DNA of 9,671 bases from Candidatus Gerdarchaeota archaeon (GTDB lineage: Archaea; Asgardarchaeota; Heimdallarchaeia; JABLTI01), in the NCBI GenBank assembly GCA_016839405.1, contig JAEOUJ010000086.1, positions 1 through 9,671 on the forward strand, read 5' to 3'. The position numbers were made by a program, and so were the translations under genes. How positions within the stretch are numbered: the first letter of the stretch is position 1; each line of letters begins with the position of its first letter. Of the stretch, positions 1-8,034 are shown in pieces. The notes beneath the pieces are model-generated. The model was not told where the DNA came from. It was given only the letters and a program-made list of their open reading frames with translations, and made no database searches.

Positions 1-1169
1 TTAGGATTTTATTCGAAACAGAAAAAATGTTAAATGAAATAGCAGGAATGGCTAGAACAACATTACAACCATCAGCAGGAGCACATGGTGAGCTAACAGG
101 AATTATGGTTATTAGGGCTTATCATTATGATCATGGTGAAGGGGAACAAAGAACAGAAATAATAGTACCAGATAATGCTCATGGAACAAATCCCGCAACA
201 GCAGCAATGGCTGGATATAAAACAGTAGTAATAAAATCAAATGAAAATGGTTTAGTAGATTTAGAAGCATTAAAAGCTGCTACAAATGATAAAACAGCTG
301 CCTTAATGTTGACTAATCCAAATACTTTGGGATTATTTGAGAAAGAAATTCTTGAAACTGCTAAAATAGTTCATGATGTTGGTGGATTGCTTTATTATGA
401 CGGGGCGAATTTTAATGCTATAATGGGCATTTGTCGTCCTGGTGATATGGGTTTTGATGCCATTCATTTTAATCTACATAAAACTTTAAGCACACCTCAT
501 GGTGGTGGTGGACCAGGCTCTGGCCCAGTTGGTGTTGTAGAAAAATTAGTTCCATATTTACCAAAACCATTGCCTGAATATAATAAAAAAACTGATACAT
601 ATTATCTCGATTTTGATATGCCTAAATCAATTGGTAAAATCAAAGGTTTCTGGGGTAATTTTGGTGTAATTCTACGTGCTTATCTTTACATGCTATCATT
701 AGGTGCTGAAGGATTAAAATTAGTTTCAGAACAAGCAGTATTAAATGCTAATTACCTTAAAAAGAAACTCTTAGAATTAGGTGGATGGACTTTACCCTAC
801 TCACCTGAAATTCCTAGAAAGCATGAATTTGTACTAGATGGAGAAAAACTCAAAGATGAAACAGGTATAACTACAAAAGATGTTTCCAAGCGTTTACTTG
901 ATTTAGGTTATCATGCACCAACTATGTATTTTCCTTTAATAGTTCATGAAGCTTTAATGATAGAACCAACAGAAACAGAATCTAAAAGCACATTAGATGG
1001 TTTTACAGAAGCAATGAAACAAATCCTAAAAGAAAGTAAGGAAAATCCAGAATTATTGTTAAAAGCTCCTCATAATGCAGCAGTATCAAGAGTTGATGAA
1101 GTTTTAGCGGCTAAAGAACCAATTTTATCATGGCAAATGTATAAGGAATGGTTAAAGGAACAAGAATAG
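1..1169 (+). CDS. gcvPB: Glycine dehydrogenase (decarboxylating) subunit 2, 5'-truncated by the window edge
   Basis: This is the PLP-binding half of the split glycine cleavage P-protein. With subunit 1 (GcvPA) it decarboxylates glycine and passes the aminomethyl group to the lipoyl H-protein in the cytosol. Reading frame 3 is open from the left edge, and the residues before the ATG at 27 (RILFETEK) continue the family sequence, so that ATG is internal. About 388 residues are present; the family is usually near 480-500, so roughly 100 N-terminal residues lie upstream. Visible family motifs are [13 protein letters not shown], then [17 protein letters not shown], and the PLP-lysine motif NLHKT followed by PHGGGGPG; the lysine codon is at 480-482. 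The reading frame is intact to TAG at 1167-1169. GcvPA would be expected just upstream, outside the window. The family call is secure; operon membership is inferred. Confidence 0.96.
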   Translation, partial: RILFETEKMLNEIAGMARTTLQPSAGAHGELTGIMVIRAYHYDHGEGEQRTEIIVPDNAHGTNPATAAMAGYKTVVIKSNENGLVDLEALKAATNDKTAALMLTNPNTLGLFEKEILETAKIVHDVGGLLYYDGANFNAIMGICRPGDMGFDAIHFNLHKTLSTPHGGGGPGSGPVGVVEKLVPYLPKPLPEYNKKTDTYYLDFDMPKSIGKIKGFWGNFGVILRAYLYMLSLGAEGLKLVSEQAVLNANYLKKKLLELGGWTLPYSPEIPRKHEFVLDGEKLKDETGITTKDVSKRLLDLGYHAPTMYFPLIVHEALMIEPTETESKSTLDGFTEAMKQILKESKENPELLLKAPHNAAVSRVDEVLAAKEPILSWQMYKEWLKEQE

Positions 1170-1182
1170 CTATTTTTCCTTT

Positions 1183-2349
1183 CTATTCCTCAATTCGCAT
1201 CAAAATATCCTCATGATAGCTAGTAATAACTCGAATAAAACCTTGTAATTCTTTATCTAAAGCTAAATCTCCTGTGTCAACTCGCAATTTTTCAGTTCTT
1301 TCAAGCTTTGATACAGTAGCAATAAGAATAATATTTTTTACACCAATTTTTCTAATAACTAATGGAGATAATTGTTGATTACCACGACCAAAAATAAAAC
1401 CTTGATTTCCTATAACTGTAACAATAATTTTAGCTTTTGGATATTTTTCCAATAACTCTAAAATTTGATTTTCATTTAGGTCATTAGCAATAAGTGATCG
1501 ATTAACAATTGCATCTATCCCAAGTAAAGTTTTTTTCAATTTCAAATAATCTGCTACAGCTTTACAAGTTGTTCCAGAACCCAGGAGATATAAAGTATCT
1601 TTTTCCATATCCTCAGTTACTCTTTGTGCAATAATTTTCTGATCATGTTTTTCATCGAAAGTTGATGGTGATGCCATTTTTCCTCCTTGAAAAGCTGCTT
1701 TTAAATAAGGAATAATAACCATACCCCTAAGTTCAGCACTAACCCTCCCTTCTCTAAATGCATCTTCATCTATATCCATAACTTCTGATTCGGTTAGATT
1801 TAATTGACCTTCTTGGAATTGTTTAAAAATCATTCCAGCAATTTCTGGATTTAAGGCAAAACAAGCGCTATGCATTTTTACACCGCTTGGGACAGCTAAA
1901 ATTGGTACTTTGTCTTTTACTGCATCATAAATATCGCAGGCAGTTCCGTCTCCACCAATAAAGACAATTAAATTAATACTTCTATTTAAAAACGATTTAG
2001 AAGCAGCTATTGTATCTTCTCGAGTTGAACGCTTACCTTTAATTTCTCCTATGATTTCATAGTTAAAATTCATTTCTTTAAGTAGTGATTCGCCCATTTC
2101 ATTGTTATAACATAAAAATTTTACTTTATCCTTTAGATCATCTATTGTATTAAGAAATCTTCTCGCTCTATCAATAGCAACCTTTATTCCTTCTCCTGAA
2201 TCAATCTTATCCCAAATTACAACAGCATCATCACTTCCTTTAAATCCAATACGACCTCCTACTCCTGCGATGGGGTTTATAATAAAACCAACTAATAATT
2301 CATTTGGTGATTGGATTCTTTTGCTAATTTTTTGTTGTGTTGCTGTCAT
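1183..2349 (-). CDS. ATP/polyphosphate-dependent NAD kinase family protein
   Basis: Predicted cytosolic kinase that phosphorylates NAD to NADP, of the archaeal/bacterial family described as predicted polyphosphate- or ATP-dependent NAD kinase (COG3199-like). Numbered from the ATG at 2349 (388 residues), it has an N-terminal NPIAGVGGRIGFKG segment (about 25-38), the nucleotide-kinase signature FIGGDGT (130-136), a SGVKMHSACFA segment (155-165), a GSGTT motif (257-261) and a conserved-looking tail with QGFIFGRGNQQLSP (316-329) and LRVDTGD (355-361). The ATG at 2367 gives six extra residues but has no good ribosome site. A GGAG at 2362-2359 lies 9 bases before the ATG at 2349, so I prefer 2349. 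It converges with gcvPB, with 13 bases between the stop codons, and diverges from the cysteine-rich gene. AcoX-like proteins share the fold and are the main alternative; the substrate is not proven by sequence. Confidence 0.87.
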   Translation of the reverse strand: MTATQQKISKRIQSPNELLVGFIINPIAGVGGRIGFKGSDDAVVIWDKIDSGEGIKVAIDRARRFLNTIDDLKDKVKFLCYNNEMGESLLKEMNFNYEIIGEIKGKRSTREDTIAASKSFLNRSINLIVFIGGDGTACDIYDAVKDKVPILAVPSGVKMHSACFALNPEIAGMIFKQFQEGQLNLTESEVMDIDEDAFREGRVSAELRGMVIIPYLKAAFQGGKMASPSTFDEKHDQKIIAQRVTEDMEKDTLYLLGSGTTCKAVADYLKLKKTLLGIDAIVNRSLIANDLNENQILELLEKYPKAKIIVTVIGNQGFIFGRGNQQLSPLVIRKIGVKNIILIATVSKLERTEKLRVDTGDLALDKELQGFIRVITSYHEDILMRIEE

Positions 2350-2358
2350 TTTATAATA

Positions 2359-2362
2359 CTCC
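2359..2362 (-). promoter_or_regulatory. Ribosome binding site deciding the NAD kinase start
   Basis: GGAG on the minus strand sits inside the longer reading frame, 9 bases upstream of the ATG at 2349. The outer ATG at 2367 has only a weak AGAAAG-like stretch in front of it. This favours the shorter protein, but both starts are possible. Confidence 0.5.
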
Positions 2363-2504
2363 GCCATTATCTTTCTAAAATTATTTGAATATTAAATTAT
2401 TATATTGTTTTAATAATTTCTTGCTTAACTGCGAAAGCTTCTTATTAGATTTTATTGAAAAATAATTATTCCTAAAATTAAACTCATTAAAATTAAATTT
2501 TATT

Positions 2505-2510
2505 GGTGAG
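2505..2510 (+). promoter_or_regulatory. Ribosome binding site GGTGAG of the cysteine-rich protein gene
   Basis: GGTGAG lies 5 bases before the ATG at 2516 and matches the archaeal anti-Shine-Dalgarno core (AGGTGA). It supports translation of this otherwise unrecognised gene from that ATG. Confidence 0.7.
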
Positions 2511-2515
2511 ATTAA

Positions 2516-3064
2516 ATGTCAAAAGATAAATACCCGGATTCTGAAGAAGAACAAATCTGGGAAGAATCTGAAGAAGCATCTAAAGAAACAATTTATGAAA
2601 AACCTATTGAATCAACTGATTATCAAAAAATCGCTTTGCCACAAACACAACCAATAGAAGAGGAAATAGACCATGAAATTATAGAAAAGAAAAAAAGACG
2701 GAAAAAAATTCTAATCATTATTTTTGCTATCATTTTACCAATTGTAGTTGTTGCAACTGCAGCAGGTTTTCTTATTTGGGGTTTAGTTGTTGGTTTCACG
2801 CAATGTATACAATCCTGTGAAGATTGTTTTAACCAATGCTTTGGATGTTGTGATACCTGTGAAAACTGTGGGAACTGTTGCAACGATTGTAGCAATACTT
2901 GTACAAACTGCTGTGGTTCATCTGAAACAATAAATCAGAGAGCTAGCAATGTTTTTGTTAAATCTAAAAGGTCATTTCAAATATTCATGCACAATTCGCT
3001 AATGATCATCAAATGGTATTTCTACAGCTTTTTAAATTTCATACGAAAAATATTCATCAAATAA
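2516..3064 (+). CDS. Membrane-anchored cysteine-rich protein of unknown function
   Basis: I do not recognise a family. The 182-residue protein has a very acidic N-terminal segment (about 1-57), a basic cluster KKKRRKK (58-64), one strong membrane helix (about 65-92), and then 14 cysteines in 37 residues (97-133) arranged as CxxC, CxxxC and CC steps. The last 30 residues (about 150-182) are basic and aromatic/hydrophobic and could lie along or re-enter the membrane. The basic cluster before the helix predicts the N-terminus inside and the cysteine cluster outside or at the membrane face. The cysteines could form disulfides, bind metal or carry lipid; the sequence does not decide. A good ribosome site (GGTGAG) and a clear domain layout argue that the gene is real. 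Prolyl oligopeptidase starts 63 bases downstream on the same strand, so co-transcription is possible. Confidence 0.82.
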   Translation: MSKDKYPDSEEEQIWEESEEASKETIYEKPIESTDYQKIALPQTQPIEEEIDHEIIEKKKRRKKILIIIFAIILPIVVVATAAGFLIWGLVVGFTQCIQSCEDCFNQCFGCCDTCENCGNCCNDCSNTCTNCCGSSETINQRASNVFVKSKRSFQIFMHNSLMIIKWYFYSFLNFIRKIFIK

Positions 3065-3111
3065 CAACATCATTAATCAAGAAAATTAATTAGTATGCAT
3101 AAATAGTGATT

Positions 3112-3127
3112 AATAGGTGCAAATAAA
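3112..3127 (+). promoter_or_regulatory. Ribosome binding site of prolyl oligopeptidase
   Basis: AGGTG at 3115-3119 is 8 bases before the ATG at 3128. The 12 bases AATAGGTGCAAA (3112-3123) occur identically in front of the uL11 gene at 8035-8046. Confidence 0.7.
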
Positions 3128-5176
3128 ATGTACCCGGAAACAGAGAGAATAGAAATTGAAGATAAAATACACGATTTAAGTATAAAAGATCCATATAGGT
3201 GGCTGGAAACTTTTGATGATCCAAAAGTTCAACAATGGTTGGAAAAACAACATCAATATTTTGATTCAATAATGAATAAAATTCCTAATTTTAAAAATTC
3301 AGTAAAAAGAATATTAGATTTACTTTCAATTGGTTCATTATCTGCTCCAATTATAAGAAATGACTTTATCTTTTACACAAAACAAACTACTGAGAATCAA
3401 CCAATTCTCTATGTTCAAAAAGGAATTAGTGGTAAACCAGAAGTATTAATTGATCCAAATGAATTATCTAAAGAAAAACCTGTGGCATTGGATTGGTTTT
3501 ATATTTCTCCTAATTCTAAATATATAGTCTATGGATTATCTGAAGAAGGAAATGAATGGAGTCTTCTTCATATAATGGAAATATCCACTAGAAAACTTCT
3601 AGATGATCAAATACCACGTACAAAATATTCTTCTCTAACATGGTTATCTGATGAATCTGGATTCTATTACACAAGATATCCAATACCAGGATCTGTACCA
3701 GATGGGCAAGAGCACTATAATACACATGTGCTTTTCCATAAAATAGGCACAGATTGGATGAATGATCCAAAAATCTTTGGAGAAGGCAGATCACCACAAA
3801 ATCATTATGCAGTCGAATTATCTGATGATGATAGATATTTACTTATTACAATATTAATGTATACTAAAAATGACCTTTATATTATGGATCTAAAAAATGG
3901 CAATAAATTATTTGAAGTAATAGTCGGTGATGATAGTTTAACATTTGGTACATTTTTAGATGATGAACTATGGGTAAATACAAATAAAAACGCACCAAAA
4001 GGAGCAGTTTTTAAAGCTTCAATTAAGAAACCTTCTTTTGAAAATTGGGAAGATGTAATATCTGAAGATGATCAGATTATTAGTCAAGTTTTAGTCACAA
4101 AGAACAAAATTTTCTTGCGAGTTATGAAAAATGCATCTGATTATATTGAAGTGTACACTAAAAATGGAGATCATTTAACAGAATTAGATTTACCTTCTTA
4201 TTCATCGATGCTATCAATGGGTACAAATTCAACAATACATGCAGATAACAAGATTAGTGAATTTTACTTTAAATTGGAATCATTTTTCTATCCAAATAGA
4301 ATTTATCGCTATGAAATTAATGATGAGAAATTATTACTTTTTAATGAAATAGAATCCCCAATAAATCCTGATGATTATGTTGTAAAACAAATTTGGTATG
4401 AATCCAAAGATGGTACAAAAGTACCAATGTTTCTAGTTCATAAAAATAACATTAAATTAGATGGAAAAAATCCAACATTACTTGGAGGATATGGCGGATT
4501 TAATCTTGCTACAAAACCTCCATATTTTAAATATTCTAGATTCTTTTGGTTAGAAAGAGGTGGTATTTTAGCATTAGCTAATTTACGCGGTGGTTCTGAA
4601 TTCGGTGAAGAATGGCATAAAGGTGGTATGTTGGATAAAAAACAAAATGTTTTTGATGATTTCATTTATGCAGCAAGATGGTTAATAGATAATAAATATG
4701 CATCAAATAAAACATTAGCTATTTCTGGACGAAGTAATGGTGGATTATTAACCGGTGCAGCAGTTACTCAGGAACCAGATTTATTTGCAGCAGTTTATAT
4801 CGGTGTTCCTTTATTAGATATGATTAGATATCAATTATTTAAAATAGCACGATATTGGATTCCTGAATATGGATCATCTGAAAATCCTAACCAATTCAAA
4901 TATTTACTTGAATATTCACCCTATCATAATGTAGGAAAAGGAACAAGTTATCCAGCAACAATATTAGTAACAGCTGCATCTGATTCGAGAGTTGATGCAA
5001 ATCATGCAATGAAAATGACTGCAATGATGCAATGGGCTAATAGCTCAAAAGAACCAATTATTTTATTTGTTGAAAGAGAAGCAGGACATGGTGTTGGTAA
5101 ACCATTAGAAAAATTAGCTAAAACAGAAGCAGATCTTTATATCTTTCTTGGTTGGAAAACTGGTTTAGAAATGTGA
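3128..5176 (+). CDS. Prolyl oligopeptidase (S9A family serine peptidase)
   Basis: Cytosolic serine peptidase that cleaves short peptides after proline. The 682 residues match the family's usual length (about 690-710), and no signal peptide is seen. The N-terminus has the family opening (YPETERIEI, then DPYRWLE at 21-27). A beta-propeller region follows (about 70-420), then the alpha/beta-hydrolase domain. By alignment in my head to the porcine enzyme, the catalytic serine is S536 in SGRSNGG, the aspartate D619 in ASDSRVD and the histidine H654 in EAGHGVGKP. Y455 in GGYGGFN matches the oxyanion tyrosine, W577 the tryptophan that stacks on the substrate proline, and R621 the substrate-binding arginine. 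All key residues are therefore present, and true prolyl specificity is likely. AGGTG 8 bases upstream supports the start. The gene ends 24 bases from the convergent surface-protein gene. Confidence 0.96.
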   Translation: MYPETERIEIEDKIHDLSIKDPYRWLETFDDPKVQQWLEKQHQYFDSIMNKIPNFKNSVKRILDLLSIGSLSAPIIRNDFIFYTKQTTENQPILYVQKGISGKPEVLIDPNELSKEKPVALDWFYISPNSKYIVYGLSEEGNEWSLLHIMEISTRKLLDDQIPRTKYSSLTWLSDESGFYYTRYPIPGSVPDGQEHYNTHVLFHKIGTDWMNDPKIFGEGRSPQNHYAVELSDDDRYLLITILMYTKNDLYIMDLKNGNKLFEVIVGDDSLTFGTFLDDELWVNTNKNAPKGAVFKASIKKPSFENWEDVISEDDQIISQVLVTKNKIFLRVMKNASDYIEVYTKNGDHLTELDLPSYSSMLSMGTNSTIHADNKISEFYFKLESFFYPNRIYRYEINDEKLLLFNEIESPINPDDYVVKQIWYESKDGTKVPMFLVHKNNIKLDGKNPTLLGGYGGFNLATKPPYFKYSRFFWLERGGILALANLRGGSEFGEEWHKGGMLDKKQNVFDDFIYAARWLIDNKYASNKTLAISGRSNGGLLTGAAVTQEPDLFAAVYIGVPLLDMIRYQLFKIARYWIPEYGSSENPNQFKYLLEYSPYHNVGKGTSYPATILVTAASDSRVDANHAMKMTAMMQWANSSKEPIILFVEREAGHGVGKPLEKLAKTEADLYIFLGWKTGLEM

Positions 5177-5200
5177 AAGAAAATTGAAACTTGAAATTTA

Positions 5201-7831
5201 TTAATCAGAAGTCTCATTTTCTTTATCTTCACTAATTTCCTTTTCTTTTTCTTCCTCTAATGCTTTTTGTGCCATTCGTTTTACTTCTTCTCTTCGTGCT
5301 TCTTCTTCAACAATTTCCATTTCTCGTTTAACTAAAATATCTAGGATTTTATTAGAAATTTCTTCACATTTATCAACAATCCTTTCTGCTTCTAAAGTAT
5401 CAGCTAGCAATTCATCCTCATAACCTTTAATTAATGGTAAAATTGTTGAAGTCCAAATAGTTTTAGCTTCACTATAAAGTGATTGTGAATCAGAAGCAAA
5501 TTCAGTTAATGCTTCTCTAGTAACCGTGCTAACATTAAAAGCAGTTAAATCCTTTTTCAGCATTTTTGTTAGTTGTTGTTCATAATTTAATAATGCTGTA
5601 ATTGATTCTTTCATAGCTTCTTTTTTAGAAGCGATTATTTCTGGAGGATGTTCAACTTTTGTTTTAATAGGAGCTTTAGTAATCTCTGGTTCTTTAATGT
5701 CTACATCTTTTGCTTTAACATCAGCAATTACTATTTCATCTTTATCTAAATCTTTTCGTTTTCTTAAGATAGAATCAATGGTATCACGTTCTTCAATTTC
5801 ATAGGCCATTTTTTGTCCTTTAGATATTTGTCTATCAAAAAGCTCTTTCTCATCTCTTTCTAATTTTTTCCGTTTGGATGTTTTTGTAGGGCGGAATTGA
5901 CGAGCAATAAGAATTGTGAATAAAGTAAAAAGTGTAGCAGTTCCTAAGCCTATAAAAATACCTATAATAATTCGACGGGTCTTTTGTGGATCTTGTGTTA
6001 TAGGATAACTTTCAGGGTCATTTGGATCAGTTTCATTATCTATTTCAATTTTATCTGAAAAACCATCTCCATCAGTATCAACTTCTGTTGGATTTGTTCC
6101 GAAATAATATTCCTCAAGATTGGTTAATCCATCTAAATCCTTATCATCATTTGCATCATTAATAAGAGGATTCAAATCAAAATTTACTTCCCACCCATCC
6201 CACATTAAATCATTATCTGTATCAACATCTGTTGGATCTGTGAAGTATATATTAACCTCATCACCATCTGAAAGGGAATCTGAATCGGTATCAGGATTTT
6301 TTGGCTCTGTTCCGGCAATATATTCTTCAAGGTTGGTTAAACCATCAGAATCAAAATCTTCTGCAGCATCAGTTTCATTTAAGGGATCAAAATTATTATC
6401 AATTTCGAATCCATCTGGCATTAGATCGTTATCCGTATCACTATCTATTGGATTTGTGTTGTAAACTTGCACTTCTTGACCATCTGAAATAAAATCATTA
6501 TCCGTATCAATATCATATGGATCGGAGTTATAGATATTTATTTCATCTGCATCTGAAAGTCCATCCTGATCTGAATCTAATATTCCTGTTTTTATATAAA
6601 CTTCATTTGCACTTTCAAACAATTTAGTATAAGCAATGTAAACATTACCATGTATATCTACTGTTATTGAAGGATCAAATGCTGAACTGATTACTAAACC
6701 TAGATCATCCCATGTTGTAGATTCTTTAGGTTTATGTTTTAAGTATATATCATTAAAATTACTTTCATTTTTCTCAAATGCTAATAATGTATTACCAAAA
6801 TTATCTGAAAATAAATCATAATCACCATAATTTGCTAAATATCCACTTATAGTAGTAGGAGTACTCCATTGACCAGCTGTTGCTTTACTTTTTGCTTTGA
6901 TATAATATAGATTTGAAGAAGTACTATTATCCTTGTAGATAACGTGAAGCTCACTATTAGCTTCATCAAAAGATATCTTTGGTACTATCGGATCATATGG
7001 TACTGTAGTGATTTTCTCTTCGGATGACCAAATCACACCATCATCAGAATAGGAATAATATAATTCTTGATCATCAGTTCTTTTATCTGACCAAACCATA
7101 TGAATTGTGTTATTTTCATCAATTGCTAAAGCTGGTGGAGAATTTGTAATCACTTTAGCACCAGTAGTAATTCTAATAATTGGTGTTTTCCATAAACCAG
7201 TCATACTACTATAATTAGTATAATATAAATCACCATTTGGATTATCTGTTTTATCAATCCAAACCAAATGTACTATTCCATTGTTATCTGTTATTGCTAC
7301 AGGATTTGTTGAATTTCCTGAGTTTGTTATTATATTGGTTTCTTCTTGAACAGTTATTCCATTTTCAATTAAAGTTTCATTAATTTCATAATTATCTATT
7401 AGAAAGGTTTCATATGGGATATGAACAGAATTATTATCATCAAATGCAGGTTGATAACCAAAAATCAAAGTATCATCAATAGATGTCACCAATTGTGGAG
7501 AATTCCATGAAGCAGTTTTATTACCATAAGCATAGAATATTGTACTTTCAGCATTTAAAGTAAAAGGTTGAAATAAATCAATCCATGAAAGGTATACTAT
7601 ATCATTTGCAGGATTATATGCTAATTCTACTTGTGTAGAATCAATCCCCGATGAAGAAATTTTCTGTGTTAATGAAAAAGTAACAGTTGAAGATTCAAAA
7701 TTTATTTTTTCCTGTTGTATGTTGGTATTTGATCCATTTACATATATGCCATAAGTTATAATACAAATCAACAACAATAATAAGGATTTAATAACTAAGT
7801 GATCCTTTTTCAACGAGTTATTATGTGACAT
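5201..7831 (-). CDS. Surface protein: signal/anchor, seven-bladed beta-propeller, calcium-binding stalk, membrane helix, cytosolic helical tail
   Basis: No specific family is recognised; the 876-residue layout is clear. Numbering is from the ATG at 7831. A hydrophobic N-terminal segment (12-31) follows two lysines. Seven similar beta-strands follow (VYLSWID 79, VHIPYET 136, VHLVWID 187, IHMVWSD 243, LHVIYKD 295, LLAFEKN 349, VYIAYTK 397), spaced 48-57 residues apart and mostly followed by LYY-like strands, as in a sialidase/BNR-like propeller. Residues 419-607 hold eight aspartate-rich calcium-binding loops of thrombospondin type 3 style. A membrane helix (about 621-643) precedes a basic RPTKTSKRKK stretch and about 230 charged, largely helical residues ending in acidic coiled coil. 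Many N-x-S/T sites lie in the outer part. Predicted topology is outside propeller, inside tail. AGGT (minus strand, 7844-7841) is 9 bases before the ATG at 7831 but abuts the TTG at 7840, so ATG is the better start. It may act as an adhesin or receptor; this is inference. Confidence 0.88.
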   Translation of the reverse strand: MSHNNSLKKDHLVIKSLLLLLICIITYGIYVNGSNTNIQQEKINFESSTVTFSLTQKISSSGIDSTQVELAYNPANDIVYLSWIDLFQPFTLNAESTIFYAYGNKTASWNSPQLVTSIDDTLIFGYQPAFDDNNSVHIPYETFLIDNYEINETLIENGITVQEETNIITNSGNSTNPVAITDNNGIVHLVWIDKTDNPNGDLYYTNYSSMTGLWKTPIIRITTGAKVITNSPPALAIDENNTIHMVWSDKRTDDQELYYSYSDDGVIWSSEEKITTVPYDPIVPKISFDEANSELHVIYKDNSTSSNLYYIKAKSKATAGQWSTPTTISGYLANYGDYDLFSDNFGNTLLAFEKNESNFNDIYLKHKPKESTTWDDLGLVISSAFDPSITVDIHGNVYIAYTKLFESANEVYIKTGILDSDQDGLSDADEINIYNSDPYDIDTDNDFISDGQEVQVYNTNPIDSDTDNDLMPDGFEIDNNFDPLNETDAAEDFDSDGLTNLEEYIAGTEPKNPDTDSDSLSDGDEVNIYFTDPTDVDTDNDLMWDGWEVNFDLNPLINDANDDKDLDGLTNLEEYYFGTNPTEVDTDGDGFSDKIEIDNETDPNDPESYPITQDPQKTRRIIIGIFIGLGTATLFTLFTILIARQFRPTKTSKRKKLERDEKELFDRQISKGQKMAYEIEERDTIDSILRKRKDLDKDEIVIADVKAKDVDIKEPEITKAPIKTKVEHPPEIIASKKEAMKESITALLNYEQQLTKMLKKDLTAFNVSTVTREALTEFASDSQSLYSEAKTIWTSTILPLIKGYEDELLADTLEAERIVDKCEEISNKILDILVKREMEIVEEEARREEVKRMAQKALEEEKEKEISEDKENETSD
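6002..6577 (-). repeat. Calcium-binding repeat stalk (thrombospondin type 3-like) within the surface protein
   Basis: Eight acidic loops of the DxDxDG kind begin near residues 419, 442, 465, 492, 514, 537, 563 and 585 of the surface protein. They are separated by EINIYNSDP-like and GLTNLEEY-like spacers. Such repeats bind calcium and form rigid stalks in known proteins; binding here is inferred. A larger unit of about 72 residues is duplicated (see findings). Confidence 0.85.
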
Positions 7832-7840
7832 ATTATTCAA

Positions 7841-7844
7841 ACCT
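7841..7844 (-). promoter_or_regulatory. Ribosome binding site deciding the surface-protein start
   Basis: AGGT on the minus strand is 9 bases upstream of the ATG at 7831. It directly touches the alternative TTG start at 7840, which leaves no spacing for that codon. It therefore selects the ATG. Confidence 0.5.
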
Positions 7845-8034
7845 ACATTTGTCTATCCCTATAAGTAGAATAAATGAAAAAAAAGCTTTTTATTGTGAAC
7901 TTTTTAATCAAGATAGTTTTTTATTTTTAATTAGAAATAATCAATTTTACAAAGAACGAAGTAAGGAAAAACTTCATAAAAGGTTTTTAAACGTCGATTT
8001 ATAGAATAAAAATTCGTGATAATTCAATTAACAA

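Larger units (their letters stand above)
2350..2515. other. Divergent intergenic region, AT-rich
   Basis: This region separates the NAD kinase gene (-) from the cysteine-rich protein gene (+) and must hold both promoters. It is almost entirely A and T, so many TATA-like stretches occur and none can be singled out with confidence. An exact 10-base direct repeat, TAAAATTAAA, occurs at 2473-2482 and 2488-2497 (period 15), close to the + gene; in such AT-rich sequence it may be chance. No additional gene is visible. Confidence 0.5.

Noticed and set aside
27..29. ATG at 27 as the start of gcvPB
   Set aside because: The frame is open to the left edge and the upstream residues continue the family sequence; about 100 residues would be missing from a protein starting here.
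2623..2895. Minus-strand 90-residue ORF opposite the cysteine-rich gene
   Set aside because: Low-complexity shadow with no ribosome site; the plus-strand gene has a ribosome site, a membrane helix with flanking basic residues, and a regular cysteine pattern.
3072..3114. Inverted repeat ATTAATC / GATTAAT before prolyl oligopeptidase
   Set aside because: Seven-base AT-rich arms 29 bases apart are expected by chance in this composition.
6120..6464. Serine-rich 114-residue ORF on the plus strand inside the surface-protein gene
   Set aside because: It is the antisense reading of the acidic calcium repeats; its repetitive SLSVSTSVGS pattern mirrors the DTDND repeats. The minus-strand gene has clear domains.
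7838..7840. TTG start for the surface protein
   Set aside because: The ribosome-site AGGT directly touches this codon, while the ATG three codons later has normal spacing.
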